Source of the DNA: Siphonodentalium dalli
Taxonomy: Eukaryota > Mollusca > Scaphopoda > Gadilida > Siphonodentaliidae
Length of the DNA: 64,000 nt
Assembly: GCA_032622095.1 (NCBI GenBank)
Contig: CP136061.1
Span: forward strand, 18,540,991-18,604,990
Direction of reading: 5' to 3'
Shown here: positions 22,864 through 33,536 of the stretch, piece by piece
How the letters are laid out: every line of letters begins with the position of its first letter
Numbering within the stretch: the stretch's first letter is position 1
Notes under the pieces: generated by a model
Database searches by the model: none
Told to the model about the DNA's origin: nothing
Seen by the model: only the letters and a program-made list of their open reading frames with translations
Position numbers and translations under genes: made by a program

Positions 22864-22982
22864 TTCACGTGCGTGTGATCAAGGCATCGCGTTATCATTC
22901 ATTCACGTGCGTGTGATCAAGGCATCGCGTTATCATTCATTCACGTGCGTGTGATCAAGGCATCGCGTTATCATTCATTCAC
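22864..22982. repeat. 38-bp tandem triplication inside the right arm
   Basis: Three consecutive, essentially identical copies of ttcacgtgcgtgtgatcaag plus gcatcgcgttatcattca. The matching place in the left arm (about 20510-20560) has a single copy, so the triplication arose after the arms formed. Confidence 0.92.
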
Positions 22983-24115
22983 GTTCTTGAGATCGCAAAT
23001 CTGAATGCTGAGATGGATGTTCAATTAATTTCAATTGAAACATATTCATAATATATATGCACACAATATTTCGAATATCTTATGGATTCATATTTTCGAT
23101 GTCATTCGCAGTCCAATTGATAAGTCTCAGATACACATAAACACTCGAAAACTCATCAGAACTCCTTAAGTAATACGCATATTTACTGCACATAAACTCG
23201 GCGTTTGGTCGGATCTTCATCTGTGCCTTTCGGATCTTTCTGGACCGACAGTGGTCCCTTCATATCGCGCGGATATTGAGAACGACATGGATTTTTAAAA
23301 TTCTGTCAAATCCTATGCTTCATAAGTTCATTGACAGATTCAACTATATACCGGCATTTGTTTTGGAAGCGTGGAAGTCCAGTAACTATTCTAGTGAATG
23401 GATGTTCTCGAAAAATTGAGTGAGCAAAAGCAAAAATACCATTGAAAAAATTCGCCAAAACAAAATTAATGGTCTGATCAGGGAAAACTGATTGACAACT
23501 GGTGGATAAATACTTCTGCTTCGTGTGGTCATACACATACGATGCTCGATGTCTGTTTTACAATGAGAAACAAACATATCCCCATATCATATACGTGAAA
23601 ATGACTTTCCCATTTTCTCGGCTTAGGTCGTATCCTCGGCTTTGGCCGTACCACATACACGGGGGTGATATATCTAACTCTGTAAATTCATTTATAAAAG
23701 TTGGATGCTTTTTTATGTGTAATTTTGATGCGAAGTGACTGCATTTTATTGGCTAACTGACTATGTTGAACTTGGTGCTTCGTCGTACCAGGACGCGTAA
23801 TAGGGACCTTGTTTGTTGGGTAAGCATAAGCCGCTCGGGTGAAGCGCATGTAAAATGACTCGGCAATACTCAACAGCTTATATTATACCCCACCTAGGAT
23901 ATATACATGTGTTAATTTTATTATTTATTGGATAATGCTGATGTGTGAAGATGGCAGGTTATTTGTTTTATTTTATCACACATTATTTTCTAGATTCAAT
24001 GTGGTAATTATGCTGATTGTGTCATTGTCACAAGGCATCAATCACATTCATAGTATGGGCAGCCATTCGGTCGGAAATTACATGAAATAAAAGTTAATGG
24101 TGGCTTGTAAAAACA

Positions 24116-24440
24116 ATAGTCTCCATTTTTAAACCAATGTTCGTTCTTTGATTCTATAAGAGACAATTCCGTTTCAATAGATATATATTCAAACCAAATA
24201 GTCTCCATTTTCAAACCAATGGTCGTTCTTGGATTCTATAAGAGACAATTCCGTTTCAATAGATATAGATTCAAACCAAATAGTCTCCATTTTCAAACCA
24301 ATGGTCGTTCTTGGATTCTATAAGAGACAATTCCGTTTCAATAGATATAGATTCAAACCAAATAGTCTCTATTTTCAAACCAATAATCGTTCTTGGATTC
24401 AATAAGAGACAGTTCCGTTTTAATAGATAAAGATTCATAA
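24116..24440. repeat. 82-bp tandem repeat, four copies
   Basis: The unit aatagtctccattttcaaac, caatggtcgttcttggattc, tataagagacaattccgttt, caatagatatagattcaaac recurs at about 24116, 24198, 24281 and 24363. More diverged pieces continue to ~24840. The opposite arm has essentially one copy near 31086-31150. Confidence 0.85.
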
Positions 24441-25224
24441 TCAATGTTGACCGATGCAAAATTAATGTTCTATTTTAATTTAATAGCGTTCACTGTTCAA
24501 CTAATATCTAATGACACACACTTAGTAAGATTCGCGCATATTCAATAAACGTACATTCCGTTTCAATGGCCATATTTTCTTAATCAATAAATATATTTCA
24601 ACATCCAATAGTCTCCATTTTCAAACTAATAGTCGTTCTTGGATTCAATAAGAGACAATTCCGTTTTAATAGATATATTTTCTTAATCAATAGAATCTAT
24701 TTCAAAACCAATAGCCGTTCCTGGATTCAATTAGAGACAAATCTACTATTTCCGGTCAAACCAATGAATAATAATTGAAGATTATTAACATCCGGTTTAC
24801 AAACCAATGATAATTTCTCGAATTAAAAACTTCCGTTTACAAACCAATGATCAATTCTTAAACCAATGCACGCTAGGGTCGCCACCAATCTCAAATTAAC
24901 GCTAGGAGCGCCACCATGACTCTTGTTGGAGTCACCAAACTGCAAATTTCGTGACGTCAACATGGGATACCCCCCTGCCAAAAAAAAAATGCATGTTCTC
25001 GAACATTTTCGCATCAGAAAGTGACCCTGAACATGAAAACTGCGATGATATACGGACTGTGGACTATATCCTTTACCTGTAGCAGATACCGAAGATCCAA
25101 TTGAGAGCTTGTTTTTAATTTGTCATTATTATTGAAGATCTGAATTAAGCAACCGAATTTGAGGACTGTACTAGTATGATGTTGATCACTTAATGTATCA
25201 CTCATTCACTGTCAGTATGTGAAC

Positions 25225-25972
25225 TCACTGTCAGTATTACTGTGATTATCACTGTTCCCAACTGACCTACATGTACCAGCTCAGAAACCAGATCATACAA
25301 AGCGTCACTCAATCACCATATCTTGGAGTCATGCTCTCAAACGATATGAAATGGTTGCCACAGATAGACAAGATCGCGAAGAAGGCTAACAGCACGCTCG
25401 GATTCATCAGAAGAAACCTTAGGAAGGCACCATTCAAGAGTAAATGCGTAGCGTATGAGACACTCGTAAGATCGTCGCTGGAATACGCAGCCGTCATGTG
25501 GGATCCTCACCAGCAGCAGAACATCGACGCCCTGGAGAGAATACAGAGAGGAGCTGTACGGCTCATGACCGGCAATTACCAATCGAAGGACATGGCCAAA
25601 CTGATGAATGACTGCGAGATAAGACCACTCGAAGAAAGAAGGAAAGACCAGAGGCTGGAGCTCTTTCACAAGATGGATAAGGGGCAGGTGTCGGCTGTAA
25701 ACACTCAGTGCTTAATTAAACCAAAAAAGGTGGGCAGAAAAATCCGAGCCAAGAAATTTGCAGATTTCAGTGCCACAAATATAGTCTCAAAACAAGAATG
25801 TAATAATGCACTGTCCTACCGGTAAGAGCCACTGGTGACAAACTCTGCTGAATACTCAAATTCATTCTTCCCACGGACAATTATTCAGTGGAACACTCTA
25901 AACGAGATGGACGCATGCGAAATTCAAAATAGAACAGCAGCGGACAACTCAACAGTCCCGCAAAGAACATAA
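25225..25972 (+). pseudogene. LINE reverse transcriptase C-terminal fragment (CR1/L2/Jockey-like)
   Basis: The frame opens after a stop at 25220 and reads through a typical C-terminal part of a non-LTR reverse transcriptase: YLGVMLSNDMKW, KANSTLGFIRRNL, YETLVRSSLEYAAVMWDP, ALERIQRGAVRLM and LEERRKDQRL. An in-frame TAA at 25823-25825 interrupts it, and the same frame then continues with NSFFPRTIIQWNTLNEM, the usual end of this family, to a TAA at 25970. All catalytic domains (endonuclease, RT motifs A-C) are missing, so the copy is 5'-truncated and dead, as is common for LINEs. It lies inside the inverted-repeat region at 24053-31226 and is unrelated to the LINE at 2-2680, which has an RNase H domain. 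Confidence 0.88.
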
Positions 25973-26150
25973 TTCTCTCTCTCCCGGCGTTCTACACATC
26001 TGCGAGGATCATACGCCGTACACCATCCAGATCCAGATGCAGGGATTGTCTGTCAACATCCGGTGGAGAACTTAGGATGTGTTCGACAAGTACTAACAAC
26101 AGCAGTATGAATATGATTATGTCAACAATAACAACAACAACAACATCTCA
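25973..26150 (+). mobile_element. LINE 3' UTR with AAC-repeat tail
   Basis: Non-coding sequence after the second stop ends in acaataacaacaacaacaac at 26125-26147, which fits the simple-repeat 3' terminus of the LINE fragment. Confidence 0.6.
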
Positions 26151-26660
26151 AACACCGTAAGATAATCGTTCGATCTACTGTGTAGTGCGTACTAGCACTG
26201 TACATTGCGACGACTTCTTCTGAAAACAACCATTGAGTGGAACCGCTTCAAACAGTCAGATGTTGATTCAGGCGATCAGTAATATTGAATGTCTGAAGGA
26301 TTTATTAAATATGGATTCTATTTTCTAGACGTTTCATACGAGCGTCGTGGAATCGGATTCTGAACATTGCTGGAGTATTGATCAAGTAAACCTGACAGTG
26401 CGAAGAGTACTTCAGAACTCAATCATAAGCCAACTAGAACAGAGGTCATGTCAACTTACATGTTGCACTATACATGCATATATTGTGACCACATAAATGA
26501 TATATACAACTGCAGTGACTTCTTCGTTATTTCAGTATTTGATACCATAACCATGGTCGTTCCATAGTAATCCATACCATAATTTTTGGTTTTACATAAC
26601 GGTAGGGTACCGGATTGTTTGGTTACTTTTTTTTATTTTGTACTTTGTAGAAAATCATTT
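26151..26660. other. non-coding stretch, nothing recognised
   Basis: No exon or bounded repeat recognised between the LINE tail and the short tandem array. Confidence 0.45.
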
Positions 26661-26664
26661 ATTT

Positions 26665-26830
26665 GTTTCCATATGGTGTGACATACATGTAGTAACATGG
26701 TACGAAATGACCAATTGATTTCCTACATGGTACGAAACGACCAAACAATAAGGTATGAAACTACCAAAAATATGGTACGAAACTACCAAAAATATGGTAC
26801 GAAATGACTTAAGATGATACAAAACGTCCT
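26665..26830. repeat. short tandem array of atggtacgaaa(c/t)(g/t)acca
   Basis: Five or six copies of a ~22-30-bp unit, atggtacgaaactaccaaaa with variants. Related phrases recur at 28300-28345 (tatggtgtgaaatgaccaaa, catggtacgaaac), and an inverted version (tttcataccatgg) lies near 27530, so the unit is dispersed over ~1.6 kb. Confidence 0.7.
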
Positions 26831-26903
26831 GTACCCATTTATATCTCCTCGGCAAGGGGAACAACGAGACATTGACCCTGTAGACTAGCAGCGCCAACAT
26901 CGT

Positions 26904-27022
26904 TGGTTTGATATCAGGCCCTATATCACCCTGAGGTAACCTCATATCACAATCATCCTGACGACGAATGCTGATATGAGGCTACTGAGGACTGAAATCA
27001 GGCCTATAATATCAAACCAACC
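26904..27022. mobile_element. small foldback element
   Basis: gttggtttgatatcaggccc ... cctcatatca is inverted as tgatatgagg ... ataatatcaaaccaac, ~50-bp imperfect arms with a ~20-bp loop. Confidence 0.65.
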
Positions 27023-27658
27023 AAGTAATACCCTACATGTATCTATTAATTACGGTAGTTCGCCTCTTAGTAACAGTGTAATATTGACAACTTTTTCTAA
27101 TGAGTGACATCACAAAAAAATGGTATCTATGCCTATTCTAATAGTGAAATAGAATTACACCATGTCAAAGCCATACCGTGTATTACTCAGATCGTGATGT
27201 CATAAAATCATACATGTATTACTCTTAATTAGTGATGTCGTAAAATGATATTACTCGATTTAGGGCAAATTGAAGTGATATTCAGCTAAGTACAAATGGA
27301 GTTTGATAACAAGCCATATCGTGCAAAAATGTCATATCTAATTAATAATTTTCGAACAAATTTTGGACCGATATACATTTACCCTGTAGCCATCTGTAGG
27401 AAACGTCCTTCCAAGGGGGTGCTGTCGGAACATACATTTATCAAGGTGGACCCCCTCCCCAATGGGAGACTCGCATCCATGCCCATTGGAAATAAATGAT
27501 AATGTGCAATGGATGAATAGGTTGCTGTCATTTCATACCATGGAAGTTTGACATGGAGATGTTTCGCACCAGGGTTCTGGACATTTCATATTAGTTCCTG
27601 TATCATTTCGACAATTCGTACCTTTGAGTATACCGGTATTATTAAAAAAAAAATGACA
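27023..27658. other. non-coding, one short duplication
   Basis: About two copies of tgtattactc...gtgatgtc(a/g)taaaat lie at 27178-27255. No gene recognised. Confidence 0.45.
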
Positions 27659-28099
27659 TTAAAGGTACTCAGTCCGATTCGATGGTTCCCATATCATCAT
27701 ATTTCAACAACAACAACAACACCATTTTTTTAAATGCCACTTCGTTTACCAGAATCGATTAATGCCCCAAAAATAATGCTAACCTGTCAAATATAGTATA
27801 CAATTGCCCAAAACCTGTTATTTATCAATATTTTGTTCAATGAAATTTTGCGGGTTTGTCAAATATCTGACACAACAAAAGCCACTTGCTTTTTGAGTTA
27901 TCCATCTTCATCCGTCCTCTTTCGACTTTTTATTGGGCCACTAAACATTTTCGATGGTAAAAAATAATAGATTTCAAAAATCAATATCTGATCATTCTCA
28001 GCTTTGATGGGTGGGTTCCTCAACTCAAATCACATATGTTTTACCCGAAGCCAAGGAAATAGTAATATTCAAGCGTTAATTCGGATTATGCATCTTTAA
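27659..28099. mobile_element. MITE family F1, copy 3
   Basis: TTAAAGGTACTCAGTCCGAT at the left and a decayed ttcggattatgcatctttaa at the right, with the family's aacaacaacaac, gttatttatcaatattttgt and ctttgatgggtgggttcctc interior blocks. The right terminus has several mismatches, so this copy is older than the one at 8738. Confidence 0.8.
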
Positions 28100-28670
28100 C
28101 TTTGTCGCGACAATTTCGATTGGTTCATTTTGTTTCGAAAAAAAAAAAAAAAATATGTTAACATGTAAATGTTGGGTTGTCATCATCACGAACGTTAAAT
28201 CATGATCATGTACACTCTCATTAAGTTAACACGATTAATATAATTTTTCACATGTACGAATGACCATTCATCATTTTTGGGAATCAATGAAACATACCAA
28301 TATATGGTGTGAAATGACCAAAAAACATGGTACGAAACAATTAAATGTGTCATTCAAATCAAGGGTACAAACTGGCCATAGTAGGAAAAGTAGTTTGAGC
28401 CATCCAACAGACATGGGTGAATCGCTTGGGCGATCGGTTTTCCACAGTAAGGATGCATCTTGGAAGAGGGGAGTCAATCTAATTAACTGTTATCTATAAC
28501 CAATACTTAAAAACAATAACAATTTATTCTGATTTCTTTTGAAACACACAGAATAATTATTTACTGAGAATATTCAATATAAACATATACAAATTCTCAA
28601 ACAAAGGGAATTTCAATGTTCAAGAAATTTAGAGTCCCCTCTCACTATGGCCCTTTTCACATTTATTATT
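28100..28670. other. non-coding with an A15-16 run
   Basis: An A-run lies at 28137-28153. Short ORFs on both strands at 28260-28499 have no recognisable domain. Confidence 0.45.
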
Positions 28671-28671
28671 T

Positions 28672-28836
28672 ATTTGCGCTCAAGCACAAATATTAAGCTT
28701 AAACATAAATCATTTGGGCTTAAGCGAATGTCATTTGCGCTTAAGCACAAATATGTGTCTATCAATTTGTTTGCGCTTAAGTGAAAATCATTTGCGCTTA
28801 AGTGTAAATGCTTTGCGCTTAAGCGCAAATACCTAA
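28672..28836. repeat. array of the palindrome TTTGCGCTTAAGCGCAAA
   Basis: Five or six imperfect copies of catttgcgcttaagcgcaaa, separated by ~5-15 bp, each a self-complementary 18-20-mer. A second cluster lies at 29764-29822. Together they flank the foldback element at 29325-29769 on its outer sides. Confidence 0.8.
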
Positions 28837-29324
28837 CACTCCTTTACTTCCCTCTGATTGTGAATGGTGGAGTCCATCTCATAGTATATTATTATGGGCA
28901 CATAGTAGTAGCCCATACAGACTCGAAAGTTGAAAAGTCAAAAGCATCTCTGTCTCTGGTGTCCCAAAAATTGGTGCCTCATTCCCAAAGCTCTAGTATA
29001 TTTTATTAAAGGGACATCTCCTGCACAAATATATACCATTTCCATGGTCATAGAAGGGGAATTAGGGGTTACTGGTGGCTTGCTTCCCTCGTTGTGTACA
29101 TGTACTTATTGAATAGAAATAGGGGGAAAACATATTTTCATATAATCAGCATCCCTGTCCCTAAGAATGTGTGCCTCCATTCCAGAGATCTATTACATTT
29201 TATAAAAGAGACATATCCTGTACAGATATATGCCATTTCCATGGTCATAAAAGGTACTGGTATCTAGGGATCACTGGGGATTGCTTCCCTTGTATGATGG
29301 GCCTACATGTATATAGACTTGAGT
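28837..29324. other. non-coding, one imperfect direct duplication
   Basis: Two related ~130-bp stretches (near 28940-29070 and 29140-29285) share catctctgtc-like, ttttattaaagggacat-like and ccatttccatggtcata phrases, so a short segment has been tandemly duplicated. No gene seen. Confidence 0.5.
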
Positions 29325-29769
29325 GCAAGCCTGCAAATAGCGTGTCTGTCATTTGTAGAATGAGGTCCACAGAGGGTGAATTTAGTGACGCTACACCGCA
29401 TAGTGGGCTAGCATCACTAAATTTACCCTCTGGGGGCCTCATTCTGCTTAGGGCTCTCAACTGCTATGGCAGTCCTAGGATAAGATTGAAGTTCCCCAGT
29501 TGAAGTTGGTGATGTTCACCCATTTGGAGCCTCGATTATGGATTTTATCTTCTGCAAATTAGGGGATATAGAAACTTCCCAGATGGGAAAACGTAACTAA
29601 AACAATGTTAATTTGATACCATGGTTACTCCCAGAAAATGAGGCCTAAGCAGAATGAGGTCCCAGAGGGTGAATTTAGTTATGCTAGCCCGCTATGCAGG
29701 GTAGCATCACTAAATTCACCCTCTGTGGACCTCATTCTGCAAATGACAGACACGCTATTTGCAGGCTTA
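29325..29769. mobile_element. MITE family F5, copy 1 (hairpins within a foldback)
   Basis: Outer arms of ~130 bp (29325-29456 and 29637-29769) are inverted copies starting aagcctgcaaatagcgtgtc. Each arm is itself a hairpin: gaatgaggtcc...cagagggtgaatttagtga faces its own complement within the arm. A second copy is at 37165-37535. No coding capacity. Confidence 0.85.
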
Positions 29770-30527
29770 AGCGCAAATGATTTGTGATTAAACGTAAAAT
29801 ATTTGCACTTAAGCGCAAAAATTCATATGTAATTGTATGTCATAATTTGCAAAGTTCTGTCCAATTCTTGTTAAAATATGACTAGATTCATAACGGTGAT
29901 ATTTGGTTAAATTTCATACCGAGTTATAATCGAATTGTTGAGGGATCGCGGGAGGGACTTGGATCATACGAATGACATATATTCATTGCTCCAATTATCT
30001 CTTAACATGAGCAATACAAAATGAAGTCACATTTCCGAACCAGTTCCATACAGCAGAACCTGATCTAGAAGATATTAGCGAAAAACGTCAAATTCCCTCT
30101 TTCAGCTGTCATTTTGACGACCATCTTGGGCGGGGAGTTCCAATGTTACCCTTAAAATGTGGCATTATATCTCTCAGAGTCATACGAACTGAATATGCCT
30201 AATTTTAAATCGTATATTTCATAGTGAGATTAATTGCGACATTTATTAAATAATATATTCACGAAACGCTCTATAAATTTGGAAAAACCCCTTAAAAAGA
30301 GGGGTTAAAGTGAAATTTCAGCGTGGCTCCATATCTAATATTAAAGAAGATGTACATATGTGCAAAGTTTCATGCTTTAGTAACAATTTGAACAACTGCC
30401 TTGAAAATTTGACTTAATCTACTCCACTATATGTCCTATATATTATAGTGAATATTTATCGTCGTTTGATTTGCACCGAGTGAACTCACATTCCAAATCG
30501 TCACATCGACATGACATTGGGAACTCC
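29770..30527. other. non-coding stretch
   Basis: No exon recognised. Phrases like gcaaagtttcatgctttagt and aaaccccttaaaaagagggg (a small hairpin near 30290) suggest old repeat DNA. Confidence 0.45.
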
Positions 30528-31227
30528 CATGTTTATTTGTATATTTCTGACGTCACGGATTTTGCGAACAAAATTGGTGGCCAGCGCCCCTAGCGTTAAT
30601 TTACGAATTGCTTATAGGTTTGTGTTTTAATCATTAATTTCAAATGAGCTCATTGGTTTGACCTGAAATAGTTGATTCCGCTATTAGATATTAGTTTGAC
30701 AACGATAATCATTGATCGTGGGAAATAGTATATTGGTTTAAAATATGTCTATTGATTATTAGTTTTACAATAAGGTCTATTAATTTTACAATAAGTTATT
30801 AATTTTACAATAAGTTAATTACGGTTTTAGTTATTAGTTTTACAATGAGTTATTAGTTTTACAATAAGGTCTATTAGTTTGATAACGATAATCACTGATC
30901 GTGATAAATCGTGTATTGGTTTGAAATATGGCTATTGAAACGGAATGTACGTTTACTGAATATGAGCAAAGCTGTATTAATTGTTTGTTATTAGATATTA
31001 GTTGAACAATGAATACTATTAAATTAAAATAGAACATTAATTTTGCATCGGTCAACGTTGATTGTGAATCTATATATGTTAACACGTAATTGTCTCTTAT
31101 TGAATCAAAGAACGACCATTGGTTTGAAAATGGAGACTATTGTTTTGAAATAGATTGTAGTTGTTTTTACAAACCACCATTAACTTTTATTTCGTGTAAT
31201 TTCCGACCGAATGGCTGCCCATATCAT

Positions 31228-31615
31228 AGCCAGCTTTTCAAATTGATCACAAATGTAGCCAGCTTTTCAACGGCGATCACATTAGTAGCCAGCTTTTCAT
31301 ATTCATGTGGGTCTAACGAACGAGACTAATTGTTTGGCTAATCACATTCTTGAGTAGATGGATGAAAAACAACTTACATTTATAAGGGAGTAAATATATT
31401 ATATATTAGTTAATCATTTATATACCTAATGTCATGAAATTTCTCTCGTTCTATTCTTATAACTTAATAAAATAACCCAATTTTGGAGCATGACGTCGCC
31501 ATTTTGATCGCGTGTTCACGCGATGTCGTCATATATTGCGTCATAGATCGATATTATTTGAAAAGCCAGCTACAAATAAATGTGATCGCCTGTAAAAAGC
31601 TGGCTACAATTGTGA
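31228..31615. mobile_element. foldback element with GTAGCCAGCTTTTCA repeats
   Basis: Three copies of a ~30-bp unit (gtagccagcttttcaa...gatcaca) at 31232-31300 face inverted copies (gaaaagccagctacaaat, aaaaagctggctac) at 31559-31610. The left end abuts the outer edge of the 24053-31226 inverted repeat. Confidence 0.7.
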
Positions 31616-32181
31616 TCGATTTGTTGTGACAATGGCCGATCGATTTGTTGTGACAATGGCCCCATCGGCGGCAATTAGTGTGTTCTCTCGATCTTGAATT
31701 TATGGGAACATTACCGTGAGTAGTGAACAGACTCGATTATCATGTATAACAATCATGCAACGCTTATTCATATTCAAGACACTGGGTACCTACTCCCCGT
31801 GCATTAGTACAGCTACGGGGAGGTGGTGAAGTAGTTACAATTTATCCTCGATGATAATTGTGTAATTGCCATGCACTCATCACTGGCTTTTTCTAGGTGG
31901 TGTGTCCAACAGCCCCCCCCCCACTCCCCCACCCGATCCAAGTGATTGTGTCAGCGTGGTTTATGGTGGAATAAAAAAAAGACTTTACAACGTATTAAAA
32001 TAATTCATTGTCTAAGCAAAACAGCACAGTAATGTAAAGTAGCATCCCATCGATATATATATGAAGTCTGGTGTGTCATTGTCATACATTTACCGCTGAC
32101 TTTTCTATGTGGGGGCGTCCAACCCGTGATCCGAGTGGGTTGGCTAATGGCCAGCAATTGAATGGCACTGTTTACGTCATG
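31616..32181. other. non-coding stretch
   Basis: A gatcgatttgttgtgacaat phrase is duplicated in tandem (31613-31659) and a C-run lies at 31912-31922. No gene recognised. Confidence 0.45.
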
Positions 32182-32582
32182 TTAACCCTTTACCCAACAA
32201 ACCGGCCAAAACCGGCCAAATAAAGCTTCAACAGCCTAAAATATCTTCGGTCTGTCTCGATAGAACCATACACATATGGATATCATTGGAACCGGCTCCT
32301 TGACCACATTGTGATAGTTACAGTTATGCCCTGTGCCAATGCATTCTCTTATATATGCGAGTCGACCATAGGTCGCCTCGCATATATAAGAGAATACATT
32401 GGCCTAAAAAAATTATTTTTTAAACACTTTTTTACCATTTTTTCTTACATTCTTTAACAATTTTATAATTTTTAATGTGTTAAGCCAATGCATTCTCTTA
32501 TATATGCGAGGCGACCTATGGTCGACTCGCATATATAAGAGGATGCATTGGCACAGGGCCGTTCTGTTGGGCAAAGGGTTAA
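32182..32582. mobile_element. piggyBac-like MITE carrying two inverted hairpins
   Basis: The ends TTAACCCTTTACCCAACA and TGTTGGGCAAAGGGTTAA are near-perfect inverted repeats with TTAA outside and CCC inside, matching the piggyBac end plan (TTAA target, CCC terminus). Inside, two 67-bp hairpins (32336-32402 and 32485-32551), each beginning ccaatgcattctcttatata, are also inverted to one another. No transposase. Confidence 0.82.
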
Positions 32583-33290
32583 AGCCTAGTACGGTATATA
32601 TGTTACCAAACCAGGCATATATACATTGTGTATGTGTTTTGTGTTCACAGTTTAGTTATTTTTCAATGAATGAATGCCCCCCTATTTCTGCACCCATCCC
32701 TGAAGAAACTGTGTCCAGAGTTCCCCCTGAAAACCTGTTAATTTTTCTCAAAGACAAAAATAAATATTTGGTATGTGGGCTTATTGGTTGAGACCACCGT
32801 ACACTTGAGGTTACAGTGAAGTAATTATTTTCCATAGGCCTCAGTGTTAACATATAATGGCCTGCAGCCCTGACTATCCATGAATTGTGATAAATGAGTA
32901 CATGATCACCAGGATTGACATCTGCGCATCTGCATGAAAAAAATAATATCGCCAGGCATGGAATATACCTTTAAATTTGGGATTTATAATCTAGATTCAG
33001 AATTGCATGAACAAAATATTGACATTTTTTACCTCACACCAAACAAATTCAATTTAGGAACCACGTGCTTTACAATGTGCCAATGTTTTGTTTGGAGTCT
33101 GAAATTTCAAGAGGAGTGATTGCAAGTATTTTATATGTTTAAATATCGAAACTACTATTAACCAACCAGAGCTCAGAATTTTTTTAATTCTCTCCTGCAT
33201 CTTGGTCCAAAATTCGTTGGAGGGCGCTACCAATCGAATTACTTCCCTGTAACCTTGAGCAATCGAGCAAAGAAATCGGACTCGCGAGCA
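32583..33290. other. non-coding stretch, nothing recognised
   Basis: AT-rich. The small ORFs have no domain. Phrases containing ttgagcaatcg (33255-33270) recur at 33900-34000. Confidence 0.45.
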
Positions 33291-33536
33291 ATACGCCCTG
33301 TCACTAACTCGCGGTCATTGTGAATCCACCAGGTCCGTTTCCGCGGTTTTACTTAGCTTTCCATATATGGAAATCATGAATAATTAAAAAGCTCAATATA
33401 TATATATATGGAAATGCTACTCCAAAACTTTGACCTGTAGCACTAAAAGCACGGAACCGGAGCTGGATTAATCTATGAAACCACGGAATCGGACCCGGTG
33501 GATCCAATATGGCCGCGAGTTAGTGACCGGGCGTAT
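33291..33536. mobile_element. foldback element
   Basis: atacgccctgtcactaactc...ggtccgtttccgcggttt (33291-33351) is the imperfect complement of 33478-33536. The loop is ~125 bp. No coding capacity. Confidence 0.75.

Larger units (their letters stand above)
19829..23668. mobile_element. ~3.8-kb element with ~1-kb inverted arms carrying a zinc-finger ORF
   Basis: 19829-20790 and 22636-23668 are inverted copies that agree closely along their whole length by eye, from the outer tacggccaaagccgaggaaa to the inner ttgctccaaattatgcaa. The outer ends start about CACCCC(C)GTGTA(C/T)GTGGTACGG. The 1.85-kb spacer is unique and carries a C2H2 ORF at 21958-22197 on the minus strand. The right arm has a 38-bp segment triplicated. 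No transposase or polymerase was found. It is either a large non-autonomous transposon that captured or encodes a zinc-finger gene, or a genomic palindrome. A clear target-site duplication was not found. Confidence 0.75.
24053..31226. mobile_element. ~7.2-kb region bounded by long inverted repeats
   Basis: 24053-24970 and about 30528-31226 are inverted copies. Shared blocks in order are atgggcagccattcggtcgg, ataaaagttaatggtgg, agtctccattttcaaaccaa, gaccgatgcaaaattaatgt, aaacgtacattccgtttcaa and an inner cgtgacgtca...acatggga. Agreement looks to be around 90 percent where they align. The left arm is longer because an 82-bp unit is tandemly repeated. The interior holds a LINE fragment, at least three MITEs and single-copy sequence. 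It could be one large, repeatedly invaded element, or two copies of a ~0.8-kb repeat inserted in opposite orientation. Confidence 0.6.

Noticed and set aside
24053-31226. Polinton/Maverick-type giant transposon
   Set aside because: It has long inverted termini but none of the expected genes (polymerase B, integrase, packaging ATPase, capsid) can be seen and it is too short.
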